Assembly (NCBI RefSeq): GCF_030209175.1
Contig: NZ_JARVSM010000001.1
Location: 1,178,001-1,242,000 of the forward strand
Reading direction: 5' to 3'
Length of the DNA: 64,000 nucleotides
Origin: Pseudomonas sp. efr-133-TYG-5
GTDB lineage: Bacteria; Pseudomonadota; Gammaproteobacteria; Pseudomonadales; Pseudomonadaceae
The translations under genes were made by a program, and so were the position numbers. The notes below the pieces were generated by a model that was not told where the DNA came from, did not search any database, and was given only the letters and a program-made list of their open reading frames with translations. Positions 32,711 through 42,366 of the stretch are shown one piece after another (within the stretch, counting starts at the first letter, position 1; every line of letters starts with the position of its first letter).

Positions 32711-33085
32711 GGCATAACAAGAATAAAAAGCAGCAAACCAATAAAAATAAGACGTACCGACTCTGACATAACAAAAACAACACGGCAGAGACGCAGCTAA
32801 CAGATTTTTTTGGAGAAGGTGTGTTTTTCAGGGTGCTCCCAGGAGTGACCCGCAACCGGGCAGAGAACAATAAAACTACCTTCAGGTAGCTCCCGAATCG
32901 GTTGGATCGCTTGGCGAGAAAGCAGATCAGCGCTCAAAAAAATACGTTTGCTCTTGATCCCGGATGGGGATCGCCAAAAACAGCGGTAAAGGGCCACGGT
33001 TGCCAAAAACAACAACAGACCGCCCCTCAATAATAAAAAGAGCACGCGACGACAAAATTAAAGGGGAGCTTCGGCTCCCCTTTGT
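32711..33085 (+). ncRNA. crcY: CrcY-type small RNA, Hfq/Crc antagonist
   Basis: This 600-base stretch between liuE and the synthetase has no credible gene but carries a sigma-54 promoter, an A-rich transcript and a terminator, giving an RNA of about 370 bases. At least seven A-rich motifs of the kind bound by the distal face of Hfq are spread along it, e.g. AACAAGAATAAAAAG (32716), AACAAAAACAACA (32770), AAAAACAACAACA (33005) and AATAATAAAAAG (33029). CrcZ/CrcX/CrcY RNAs sequester Hfq-Crc and relieve carbon catabolite repression; in P. putida crcY lies beside the HMG-CoA lyase gene, as here. CrcZ by contrast lies next to cbrB. Confidence 0.85.
33058..33085 (+). terminator. crcY terminator
   Basis: AAAGGGGAGC, loop TTCG, GCTCCCCTTT, then TGTG. 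A strong tetraloop hairpin closing the RNA. Confidence 0.85.
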
Positions 33086-33118
33086 GCTTCCTGCGATTCC
33101 CGAATTCCCGAACACTCC

Positions 33119-33146
33119 TGTGGGAGTTGGCTTGCCAGCTCCCACA
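33119..33146. repeat. Single REP hairpin
   Basis: TGTGGGAGTTGGC, two bases, GCCAGCTCCCACA (with one mismatch). It lies just beyond the stop codon of the minus-strand synthetase and the end of crcY. Confidence 0.75.
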
Positions 33147-33157
33147 AGGGGTGATGG

Positions 33158-34855
33158 TTAGCGTTCGATTGTTTTTAACTCTTCGATGCTTATTTCACGC
33201 ATGCGAAATTTCTGGATCTTGCCCGTCACCGTCATCGGAAACTCCTCGACGAATTTGAAATGCCGCGGCGTCTTGAAGTGGGCGATGCGCTCCTTGCACC
33301 ACGCCTGCAGCGCCTGCTCGGTCGCACTGTGCCCGGGATGGAACTTGATCCAGGCAACGATTTCCTCGCCGTAACGTGAGCACGGAATGCCGATCACCTG
33401 GACGTCCGCCACTGCCGGGTGGGTAAAAAAGAACTCTTCCAGCTCGCGCGGATAAATGTTCTCGCCGCCACGGATGATCATGTCCTTGTTGCGCCCGGCG
33501 ATGTTCACGTAACCCTCCTCGTTCATGCTCGCCAGATCGCCGGTATGCATCCAGCCCGCCTCGTCGATGGCCTCGGCGGTCGCCTGCGGGTTGTTCCAGT
33601 AACCGAGCATCACGCTGTAGCCACGGGTGCAGAGCTCGCCGATGGTGCCGCGCGGCACCAGGTTGCCGGCCTCGTCGATGATCTTGCTTTCCAGTTGCGG
33701 CTGCGTGCGGCCGACCGTGGTGACGCGCAGTTCGAGCTCGTCCGCCGGGCCGGTCTGCAGCGACACCGGGCTGGTTTCGGTCATGCCATAGGCGATCTGC
33801 ACTTCGCTCATGTGCATCTCGCTGATGACCCGGCGCATCACTTCAATCGGGCAGGTGGCACCGGCCATGATTCCGGTGCGCAGGGTCGACAGGTCGAACG
33901 CAGCCCGTTGCGGCTGATCGAGCATGGCAATGAACATGGTCGGCACGCCGTACAGACCGGTGGCTTTTTCTTCGGCGACGGTTTGCAGGGTCAGCAACGG
34001 ATCGAACGCATCGTTGGGGTAAATCATCGTGCTGCCGTGGGTGATGCAGCCGAGGTTGCCCATGACCATGCCGAAGCAGTGGTACAGCGGCACCGGGATC
34101 ACCAGGCGATCGGTCGGGGTCAGGCCGATGCTTTCGCCGACCATGTAACCGTTATTGAGGATGTTGTAGTGACTCAGGGTCGCGCCCTTGGGGAAACCGG
34201 TGGTGCCGGAGGTGTACTGGATGTTCACCGCTTGATCGAAGTGCAGGCTGGCGCTACATTCGCTGAGTTGTTGCGGGGTGACGCTGGCGGCCATGTCCGA
34301 CAATTGTGACCACGGCAGGAAACCCGAGGGTGGCTGCGCGTCGAGGCTGATCACCCCGCGCAACTCCGGCAGACGCTCACTGCGCACTTGGCCAATGCAG
34401 TGTTCGGCCAGTTCCGGCACCAGGCCTTGCAGCATGGCGTGGTAGTTGGAGGACTTGAACGCCCCGGCGCAGACCAGCCATTGGCAGCCGGATTGCCTGA
34501 GCACGTATTCCAGTTCGGAGCTGCGGTAGGCCGGGTTGACGTTGACCAGGATCACGCCGATTTTCGCCGTGGCGAACTGAGTAATGCACCACTGCGCGCA
34601 GTTCGGTGCCCAGATGCCCAAGCGGTCGCCGGCCTGCAGACCCAGGGCGAGCAGCGCTCTGGCGTGCAGATCCACCGCGGCGGCCAGTTGCCGCCAGGAA
34701 TAGCGCAGCTGCTGATGGCGCACGACGAGCGCTTCTGCGTCGGGGTATTGCGCCACCGTCTGGTCGAACTTCTGCCCGATGGTCATCGCCAGCAAGGCTT
34801 TGTCCTGGGAACCGCGGGTGTAGCTGCGCGCCGGGTTTGCACTGGGTTGATCCAT
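33158..34855 (-). CDS. AMP-dependent acyl-CoA synthetase
   Basis: ANL-superfamily ligase of 565 residues that activates a carboxylic acid through an acyl-adenylate to its CoA ester. Visible: P-loop [16 protein letters not shown] (about 204-219), [11 protein letters not shown], the hinge [22 protein letters not shown], and the catalytic lysine near the end ([14 protein letters not shown]). It belongs to the ACSF2/PA2557-like group of medium or branched acyl ligases. It shares a divergent control region containing two LiuR boxes with liuA, so it may activate isovalerate or related acids for the liu pathway. AGGGG precedes the start. Confidence 0.88.
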   Translation of the reverse strand: MDQPSANPARSYTRGSQDKALLAMTIGQKFDQTVAQYPDAEALVVRHQQLRYSWRQLAAAVDLHARALLALGLQAGDRLGIWAPNCAQWCITQFATAKIGVILVNVNPAYRSSELEYVLRQSGCQWLVCAGAFKSSNYHAMLQGLVPELAEHCIGQVRSERLPELRGVISLDAQPPSGFLPWSQLSDMAASVTPQQLSECSASLHFDQAVNIQYTSGTTGFPKGATLSHYNILNNGYMVGESIGLTPTDRLVIPVPLYHCFGMVMGNLGCITHGSTMIYPNDAFDPLLTLQTVAEEKATGLYGVPTMFIAMLDQPQRAAFDLSTLRTGIMAGATCPIEVMRRVISEMHMSEVQIAYGMTETSPVSLQTGPADELELRVTTVGRTQPQLESKIIDEAGNLVPRGTIGELCTRGYSVMLGYWNNPQATAEAIDEAGWMHTGDLASMNEEGYVNIAGRNKDMIIRGGENIYPRELEEFFFTHPAVADVQVIGIPCSRYGEEIVAWIKFHPGHSATEQALQAWCKERIAHFKTPRHFKFVEEFPMTVTGKIQKFRMREISIEELKTIER

Positions 34856-34943
34856 GACGACCCCTATTGTCTTTATTAGTGGGTGTTGGAACGGAGCCTC
34901 GAACAGCTCCGACCATTCAGAACTGACCCTACTCTCGCTTAAG

Positions 34944-35001
34944 TTGACGTTAACGTAAAGGGTGATTGACAGCCATCCGTCACAGGCTTACGTTAACGTA
35001 A
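34944..35001. promoter_or_regulatory. Two LiuR-type operators between the synthetase and liuA
   Basis: TTGACGTTAACGTAAA (34944-34959) and the perfect palindrome TTACGTTAACGTAA (34988-35001) have centres 43 bases apart, about four helical turns. They resemble the box before liuR and can serve both divergent genes. Confidence 0.83.
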
Positions 35002-35057
35002 AGGTGAGAGCTGTCCAACCGCCCTCCCCACCCGACAAAAAAGCCAAAAGGTGACCC

Positions 35058-36221
35058 ATGAGCTACCCATCCCTGAACTTCGCCCTCGGTGAAACCATCG
35101 ACATGCTGCGCGATCAGGTCCAGTCCTTCGTCGCCGATCAGATCGCCCCGCGCGCCGCACAGATCGACCACGACAACCTGTTCCCCGCCGACATGTGGCG
35201 CAAATTCGGCGACATGGGCCTGCTTGGCATCACAGTGTCGGAAGAGTACGGTGGCGCCGGCCTGGGGTACCTGGCGCACGTGGTGGCGATGGAAGAAATC
35301 AGCCGCGGTTCGGCCTCGGTGGCGTTGTCCTACGGCGCCCACTCCAACCTCTGCGTCAACCAGATCAACCGCAATGGCAACCACGAACAGAAAAGCAAAT
35401 ACCTGCCGAAACTGATCAGCGGCGAACACGTCGGCGCCCTCGCCATGAGCGAGCCGAATGCCGGTTCCGACGTGGTGTCGATGAAACTGCGCGCCGACAA
35501 GCGCGGCGACCGCTTCGTGCTCAACGGCAGCAAGACCTGGATCACCAACGGCCCTGACGCCAACACCTACGTGATCTACGCCAAGACCGACCTGGAAAAA
35601 GGCCCGCACGGCATCACCGCGTTCATCGTCGAGCGCGACTGGAAAGGCTTCAGCCGCAGCAACAAGTTCGACAAGCTCGGCATGCGCGGCTCCAACACCT
35701 GCGAGCTGTTCTTCGATGACGTCGAAGTGCCGGAAGAGAACATCCTTGGCGCACTCAACGGCGGGGTGAAAGTGTTGATGAGCGGCCTCGATTACGAGCG
35801 CGTGGTGCTCTCCGGCGGCCCGACCGGGATCATGCAGTCGTGCATGGACCTGATCGTGCCGTACATCCACGATCGCAAGCAGTTCGGCCAGAGCATCGGC
35901 GAATTCCAGCTGATCCAGGGCAAGGTCGCCGACATGTACACCCAGCTCAACGCCAGCCGCGCCTACCTCTACGCCGTGGCGCAGGCCTGCGAACGCAACG
36001 AGACCACGCGCAAGGACGCCGCCGGGGTGATCCTCTACACCGCCGAACGCGCCACGCAAATGGCCCTGGATGCGATCCAGATTCTCGGCGGCAACGGTTA
36101 CATCAACGAATTCCCGGCCGGGCGCCTGCTGCGCGACGCCAAGCTGTACGAAATCGGCGCCGGCACCAGTGAGATCCGACGCATGCTGATCGGGCGCGAA
36201 CTGTTCAACGAAACCCGCTAA
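35058..36221 (+). CDS. liuA: Isovaleryl-CoA dehydrogenase
   Basis: FAD enzyme of 387 residues that oxidises isovaleryl-CoA to 3-methylcrotonyl-CoA. Motifs: [19 protein letters not shown] (about 131-149), [16 protein letters not shown], and [16 protein letters not shown] whose Glu corresponds to the unusual catalytic base position of isovaleryl-CoA dehydrogenases; the C-terminus has [20 protein letters not shown]. First gene of liuABCD, with two LiuR boxes upstream and a good AAAGGTGA ribosome site. Confidence 0.96.
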   Translation: MSYPSLNFALGETIDMLRDQVQSFVADQIAPRAAQIDHDNLFPADMWRKFGDMGLLGITVSEEYGGAGLGYLAHVVAMEEISRGSASVALSYGAHSNLCVNQINRNGNHEQKSKYLPKLISGEHVGALAMSEPNAGSDVVSMKLRADKRGDRFVLNGSKTWITNGPDANTYVIYAKTDLEKGPHGITAFIVERDWKGFSRSNKFDKLGMRGSNTCELFFDDVEVPEENILGALNGGVKVLMSGLDYERVVLSGGPTGIMQSCMDLIVPYIHDRKQFGQSIGEFQLIQGKVADMYTQLNASRAYLYAVAQACERNETTRKDAAGVILYTAERATQMALDAIQILGGNGYINEFPAGRLLRDAKLYEIGAGTSEIRRMLIGRELFNETR

Positions 36222-36233
36222 ACGGAGCTGCAC

Positions 36234-37841
<1,608 letters not shown>

Positions 37842-37850
37842 TGCTTTTTT

Positions 37851-37935
37851 GTGGCAGCGAGCCTGCTCGCGAAGGCTTCAGCGCGGTGTATCGGCACGCC
37901 CGCGTAGCGTTCTTCGCCAGCCGGCCCGCTGCCAC
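37851..37935. repeat. REPIN inside the liu operon
   Basis: GTGGCAGCGAGCCTGCTCGC and a partly degenerate inverted copy ending GGCCCGCTGCCAC. The outer stem GTGGCAGC/GCTGCCAC shows compensating changes from the usual GTGGGAGC, so pairing is kept although the sequence has drifted. Confidence 0.8.
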
Positions 37936-37957
37936 GGAACCGTGGAGACGGATGAAT

Positions 37958-38773
37958 ATGAGCGACTTCAACACCCTTGAACTGCACAACGACCCACGGG
38001 GTTTCGCCACCCTGTGGCTCAACCGCGCAGAAAAGAACAACGCGTTCAACGCCGAGATGATCCGCGAGCTGATCCTCGCGCTGGACAAAGTGGCCAGCGA
38101 CGCCAGCCTGCGCTTCCTGCTGCTGCGCGGCCGTGGCAAGCACTTCAGCGCCGGTGCGGATCTGGCGTGGATGCAGCAATCGGCGGAACTCGACTACCAC
38201 ACCAACCTCGACGATGCCCGCGAACTGGCCGAGCTGATGTACAACCTCGCCAAACTGAAGATTCCGACCGTGGCCGTGGTGCAAGGCGCGGCGTTCGGCG
38301 GTGCGCTGGGCCTGATCAGTTGCTGCGACATGGCCATCGGTGCCGATGACGCACAGTTCTGCCTGTCGGAAGTGCGCATCGGCCTGGCGCCGGCGGTGAT
38401 CAGTCCATTCGTGGTGCAAGCCATCGGCGAGCGCGCGGCGCGGCGTTACGCCCTGACTGCCGAGCGCTTCGACGGCCAACGGGCGCGGGAAATCGGCTTG
38501 CTCTGCGAGAGTTTCCCGGCCGCCGAGCTGGAGCAAAAGGTCGAACAGTGGATCGACAATCTGCTGCTCAACAGCCCTGCCGCCCTGCGCGCCAGCAAGG
38601 ATCTGCTGCGCGAAGTCGGCAACGGCGCACTGACCCCGGCCCTGCGCCGCTACACCGAGAATGCCATCGCCCGCATCCGGGTCAGCCCCGAAGGCCAGGA
38701 AGGCTTGCGCGCGTTTCTGCAAAAGCGCGCGCCGAGCTGGCAAGCCGCAACCACCACCAAGGAGCCGCGTTGA
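37958..38773 (+). CDS. liuC: Methylglutaconyl-CoA hydratase
   Basis: Crotonase-family enzyme of about 271 residues adding water to 3-methylglutaconyl-CoA to give HMG-CoA. Oxyanion-hole segments GRGKHFSAGADLAWMQ (about 63-78) and VQGAAFGGALGLISCCDMAIG are clear, with the general-acid glutamate region in LSEVRIGLAPAVISPFV. GGAG lies ten bases before the chosen ATG; an ATG six bases earlier is also possible. The stop codon overlaps the liuD start by one base. Confidence 0.94.
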   Translation: MSDFNTLELHNDPRGFATLWLNRAEKNNAFNAEMIRELILALDKVASDASLRFLLLRGRGKHFSAGADLAWMQQSAELDYHTNLDDARELAELMYNLAKLKIPTVAVVQGAAFGGALGLISCCDMAIGADDAQFCLSEVRIGLAPAVISPFVVQAIGERAARRYALTAERFDGQRAREIGLLCESFPAAELEQKVEQWIDNLLLNSPAALRASKDLLREVGNGALTPALRRYTENAIARIRVSPEGQEGLRAFLQKRAPSWQAATTTKEPR

Positions 38774-40722
38774 TGAGCGCCCCCGTACTCACCACTCTGC
38801 TGGTGGCCAACCGCGGCGAAATCGCTTGCCGGGTGATGCGCACCGCCAAGGCCCTGGGCCTGACCACCGTTGCCGTGCACAGCGCCACCGACCGCGAGGC
38901 GCGCCACAGCCGCGAAGCGGATATCCGCGTCGACCTCGGAGGCAGCAAGGCCGCCGACAGCTATCTGCAGATCGACAAACTGATCGCCGCGGCCAAGGCC
39001 AGCGGTGCCCAGGCGATCCATCCGGGTTATGGCTTCCTTTCGGAAAACGCCGGGTTCGCCCGCGCCATCGAAGCGGCCGGGCTGATCTTCCTCGGCCCGC
39101 CTGCCGCGGCCATCGATGCCATGGGCAGCAAATCCGCCGCCAAAGCGCTGATGGAAACCGCCGGTGTGCCGCTGGTGCCGGGCTATCACGGCGAAGCGCA
39201 GGACCTCGACACGTTCCGCGATGCCTGCGAACGCATTGGCTATCCGGTGCTGCTCAAGGCAACCGCCGGGGGCGGCGGCAAGGGCATGAAAGTGGTCGAG
39301 GACGTCAGCCAGCTGGCCGAAGCCCTGGCCTCGGCGCAGCGGGAAGCGCAGTCGTCGTTCGGTGACTCGCGCATGCTCGTGGAGAAGTACCTGCTCAAGC
39401 CGCGCCACGTGGAAATCCAGGTGTTCGCCGATCAGCATGGCAACTGCCTGTACCTCAACGAGCGCGACTGCTCGATCCAGCGTCGCCACCAGAAAGTCGT
39501 CGAGGAAGCCCCGGCACCCGGCCTGAGCCCCGAGTTGCGCCGGGCGATGGGCGAAGCGGCCGTGCGCTCGGCGCAGGCCATCGGTTACGTCGGCGCCGGC
39601 ACCGTGGAATTCCTGCTGGACGCGCGCGGCGAATTCTTCTTCATGGAAATGAACACCCGCTTGCAGGTCGAGCACCCGGTCACCGAAGCCATCACCGGGC
39701 TGGATCTGGTGGCCTGGCAAATCCGCGTGGCGCGCGGCGAAACGCTGCCGATCACCCAGGCACAAGTGCCGCTGCACGGCCATGCAATTGAAGTGCGTTT
39801 GTATGCGGAGGATCCGGCGAATGATTTCCTGCCGGCCACCGGGCGCCTCGAGTTGTATCGCGAATCGAATGAGGGGCCGGGGCGCCGGGTGGACAGCGGC
39901 GTCGAGCAAGGCGATCAGGTGTCGCCGTTCTATGACCCGATGCTCGGCAAATTGATCGCCTGGGGCGCGGATCGCGAACAGGCGCGCTTGCGCCTGTTGA
40001 GCATGCTCGATGAGTTCGCCATTGGCGGGCTGAAAACCAACATCAACTTCCTGCGGCGGATCATCGCGCATCCGGCGTTCGCAGCGGCAGAGCTGGATAC
40101 CGGGTTCATTCCGCGTTATCAGGAGCAGTTGCTGCCGGCGCCCGCCACACTCGGCGACGCGTTCTGGCACGCCGCCGCGCAGGCGTTCGCGCAAAGTCTG
40201 CCCGATGTCGTGCGGGGTGATGATGCGGCTTCGCCGTGGGCGCTGAGCAATGGTTTGCGCGCCGGTCTGCCGCGGGAAATTTCCTTGCACCTGAGCTGTG
40301 AAGATCAGGACCGGGCGATGACCCTGGATGCAGGCGGCAACGCGACGCTGGTGGGCGATCAATTGCTGATCGAGCAGGATGGCGTACGGCGTCGGCTGCG
40401 GGCGATTCGTCAGGGTGAGGCAGTGTATCTGCAATGGGATGGCGAACTGCGTCGCGTCGAACGCTTCGACCCGATCAGCGCTGTCGAAGCCAGCCACAGC
40501 CATCAGGGCGGCCTGACCGCACCGATGAACGGCAGCATCGTGCGCGTGCTGGTCGAAGCCGGGCAAGCGGTGGAAGCCGGCGCGCAACTGGTGGTGCTGG
40601 AAGCGATGAAGATGGAGCACAGCGTCCGCGCGCCTCGTGCCGGCGTGATCAAGGCGCTGCATTGCCAGGAAGGCGAAATGGTCAGTGAAGGCAGTACCTT
40701 GGTCGAGCTGGAAGAGGCCTGA
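38773..40722 (+). CDS. liuD: Methylcrotonyl-CoA carboxylase, biotin-carrying (alpha) subunit
   Basis: ATP-dependent biotin carboxylase plus biotin carrier in one chain of 649 residues. The biotin carboxylase half has LLVANRGEIACRVMRTAK (9-26), ATP-grasp KATAGGGGKGMKVV, and EMNTRLQVEHPVTE. The C-terminal carrier domain contains the biotinylation site EAMKMEH with Lys about 613. It works with the LiuB subunit. AAGGAG is eight bases before the ATG. A hairpin after the stop closes the operon. Confidence 0.97.
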   Translation: MSAPVLTTLLVANRGEIACRVMRTAKALGLTTVAVHSATDREARHSREADIRVDLGGSKAADSYLQIDKLIAAAKASGAQAIHPGYGFLSENAGFARAIEAAGLIFLGPPAAAIDAMGSKSAAKALMETAGVPLVPGYHGEAQDLDTFRDACERIGYPVLLKATAGGGGKGMKVVEDVSQLAEALASAQREAQSSFGDSRMLVEKYLLKPRHVEIQVFADQHGNCLYLNERDCSIQRRHQKVVEEAPAPGLSPELRRAMGEAAVRSAQAIGYVGAGTVEFLLDARGEFFFMEMNTRLQVEHPVTEAITGLDLVAWQIRVARGETLPITQAQVPLHGHAIEVRLYAEDPANDFLPATGRLELYRESNEGPGRRVDSGVEQGDQVSPFYDPMLGKLIAWGADREQARLRLLSMLDEFAIGGLKTNINFLRRIIAHPAFAAAELDTGFIPRYQEQLLPAPATLGDAFWHAAAQAFAQSLPDVVRGDDAASPWALSNGLRAGLPREISLHLSCEDQDRAMTLDAGGNATLVGDQLLIEQDGVRRRLRAIRQGEAVYLQWDGELRRVERFDPISAVEASHSHQGGLTAPMNGSIVRVLVEAGQAVEAGAQLVVLEAMKMEHSVRAPRAGVIKALHCQEGEMVSEGSTLVELEEA

Positions 40723-40728
40723 AGAAAA

Positions 40729-40760
40729 GGATCGATCCTACAACGAAGTAGGATCGATCC
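40729..40760. terminator. Hairpin terminator after liuD
   Basis: GGATCGATCCTAC, loop AACGAA, GTAGGATCGATCC: a perfect 13-base stem between converging genes. Sequence relationship to the hairpin at 28680 suggests a mobile or dispersed hairpin. There is little T-run. Confidence 0.65.
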
Positions 40761-40763
40761 GAC

Positions 40764-41420
40764 TCAGTACCTGGCTGTTGCCTGCACCACGACGCCGATG
40801 ATCCGGCACTCGTCAGTGAACAGCGCTTTCGGCCAGGTCGGATTGAGCGGCATCAGGTAACGCTGGCCGCCCTCTTCGATCAGCTGACGGAAAATCGCTT
40901 CGTCACTGTCCTGCCACTGGGCGATCACCAGTTTGCCGGGCACCGCTTCCACTGCCGGGTCCACCAGGATCAACATGCCTTCAGCGATGCTCGGGCCGCT
41001 CGGCGCCGTCATCGCATTACCCGCCACGATCAGCCAGAACGCCGGACCACGGGCGTGATAGTCCGTCAGTTCGAAGCGGCGCTTGTCCTGGGTGGTCGCA
41101 TACGCCGTTGCGCTTTCGCGCACCTCGGACGACACGCGCCAGTCGCTTACCGGATAGCGGAAGTACGGGTTGTACTTCTGCGCCAGGGGCATTTCGTCGT
41201 CGGCGTCGGCCTGCGGCTCGCGGATGACCAGCGCCACTTCGAGAAAATCCATGCCCAGGGCTTTCAGCACCTTGTTCATTTCCGTGACACCCGGCTCGCG
41301 ACGCTTGTTCAGCCAGTGGCCGATACCGCCCTGGGACATGCCGACGCGTTCGCCGAGTTCGACTTGAGTGATTTTGAGTTCACTCATTTTGGCCTTGACC
41401 AATTCAATCCATTTATCCAT
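40764..41420 (-). CDS. Lambda CI-like (XRE/S24) repressor without self-cleavage residues
   Basis: Regulator of about 218 residues. The N-terminal helix-turn-helix is ITQVELGERVGMSQGGIGHWLN (about 17-38). The C-terminal domain aligns well with lambda CI (AFWLIVAGNAM, GMLILVDP, FRQLIEEGGQRYLMPLNP), but the catalytic Ser is Ala136 (GNAM for GNSM), the catalytic Lys position has Arg178-Gln179 (FRQL for FKKL), and YPVSDWRVSSE stands where CI has its Ala-Gly cleavage bond. It should therefore dimerise and bind DNA but not respond to RecA by autoproteolysis. Start MDKWIE at 41420; an ATG at 41432 is an alternative with a GGGG-rich site upstream. Confidence 0.85.
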   Translation of the reverse strand: MDKWIELVKAKMSELKITQVELGERVGMSQGGIGHWLNKRREPGVTEMNKVLKALGMDFLEVALVIREPQADADDEMPLAQKYNPYFRYPVSDWRVSSEVRESATAYATTQDKRRFELTDYHARGPAFWLIVAGNAMTAPSGPSIAEGMLILVDPAVEAVPGKLVIAQWQDSDEAIFRQLIEEGGQRYLMPLNPTWPKALFTDECRIIGVVVQATARY

Positions 41421-41469
41421 GTGCGGCACCATACGTGCCCCGCCTTCGGCCAGCAAAACACATATTGTA

Positions 41470-41494
41470 GTATTTAAATTCTGGTCACAAATAC
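41470..41494. promoter_or_regulatory. Candidate operator of the CI-like repressor
   Basis: GTATTT-N13-AAATAC, an interrupted palindrome in the divergent promoter region. On the minus strand TACAAT, a good -10, begins just downstream; on the plus strand TATTAT (41511) may be the -10 for the DUF6124 gene. Confidence 0.5.
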
Positions 41495-41551
41495 GCTGGG
41501 TATTATGCTGAAGACACGGATTTTCCATCGACCAAGGAGTGCTACTTCATC

Positions 41552-41890
41552 ATGAACAACACCTGCAATGACCTGCCCGAACCGGACCTCGACACCCGTT
41601 TGAACACGCCGCAAGGCAACGCGGCGGCCCAGCGCGCACTGGATTACTACTTGAAACCGGCTGTTTCAGAACCGAGCAACGAAGATCGCTTCTTCGGCGT
41701 CAACCGCAACCTGAGCAATGAAGAATCCCTGGTGCATGCGTCCGACCTGTTGCGTTGCGCGGCCGCGACGGCGTTCAAGGCCGCGGACAATCTGCAGGGG
41801 GTCAATCGCGACCTGGCCTTTTCGGCGGTACACATGGTGGATATGGCACGGGCGATGGTCGATCACGCATTGGATCGCGGTGAACGCTGA
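41552..41890 (+). CDS. DUF6124 family protein
   Basis: Small soluble acidic protein of 112 residues of a family largely confined to Pseudomonas. Recognisable features are the ALDYYLKP motif near residue 35, the variable linker, and the helical C-terminal half with EESLVHASDLLRCAAATAFKAADNL and a closing MVDHALDR. The function is unknown. It is divergent from the CI-like repressor, which may control it. AAGGAG lies twelve bases before the start. Confidence 0.75.
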   Translation: MNNTCNDLPEPDLDTRLNTPQGNAAAQRALDYYLKPAVSEPSNEDRFFGVNRNLSNEESLVHASDLLRCAAATAFKAADNLQGVNRDLAFSAVHMVDMARAMVDHALDRGER

Positions 41891-41943
41891 GCACGCGTTC
41901 GAACGGACAGGAAAGAATTTTCCAATCGCGCAGATAAAAACGT

Positions 41944-41976
41944 TTGACTTGCAAATGATAATGATTATTATTGCAA
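41944..41976 (+). promoter_or_regulatory. Fur-regulated promoter of prrF
   Basis: TTGACT (41944) and TATTAT (41966) are separated by 16 bases. The region between and around them is the Fur-type palindrome GCAAATGATAATGATTATTA with matching TTGC arm; GATAATGAT-TATTATT matches 14 of 19 positions of the Fur consensus. Iron-loaded Fur would block the polymerase. Confidence 0.85.
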
Positions 41977-41978
41977 GC

Positions 41979-42091
41979 AGCTGGTCGCGAGATCAGTCGA
42001 TGGACCAGAGACCTTAGGTCGGTCTTCTGGACTATCTCCTCATCAGGCTAATCACGGTTTTTGACCCGGCTTTTTGCCGGGTCTTTTTTTT
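41979..42091 (+). ncRNA. prrF: PrrF small RNA (iron-starvation regulator)
   Basis: About 113 bases. The 5' hairpin CTGGTCGCGAGATCAG and the highly conserved antisense core containing CTATCTCCTCATCAGGCTAA identify the PrrF family of P. aeruginosa. With Hfq, PrrF represses mRNAs for iron-rich proteins such as sodB, sdh and acn under low iron. Only one copy lies here, unlike the tandem prrF1-prrF2 of P. aeruginosa, as is usual for fluorescent pseudomonads. The following 275 bases to the next gene contain nothing I can identify with confidence. Confidence 0.95.
42063..42091 (+). terminator. prrF terminator
   Basis: GACCCGGC, loop TTTTT, GCCGGGTC, followed by eight T. Confidence 0.93.
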
Positions 42092-42366
42092 GCCAGTTTT
42101 CTGGCTTGAGTCTTCAGGCTAATGAAGTCTTTGGGTGCTGCAAATTCGATGGCGCGGATAATATCAAAAGACTATCGAATGGCAAGCAGAGCCCGCCGAC
42201 ATTGGGGCAAACTAATGGCAATTAGCACTTGAGAATCAATCGCACAGTCTCTAAGCTGCCTGCGCGTCATGGAGGACGCCCCCCGCCACACCCGGCAATT
42301 TCCCTCGGTTTCAGCGCAGTCTTGCGTGTACAGTAGCGCCATAAAAATCATATTCAGGAACCGATT

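Noticed and set aside
32560..33160. Small open frames in the crcY region
   Set aside because: They have no ribosome sites or codon bias and overlap a well-supported RNA gene.
42200..42260. Second Fur-like sequence before the carboxypeptidase gene
   Set aside because: The AATTAGCACTTGAGAATCAA region matches the Fur consensus poorly and has no clear promoter.
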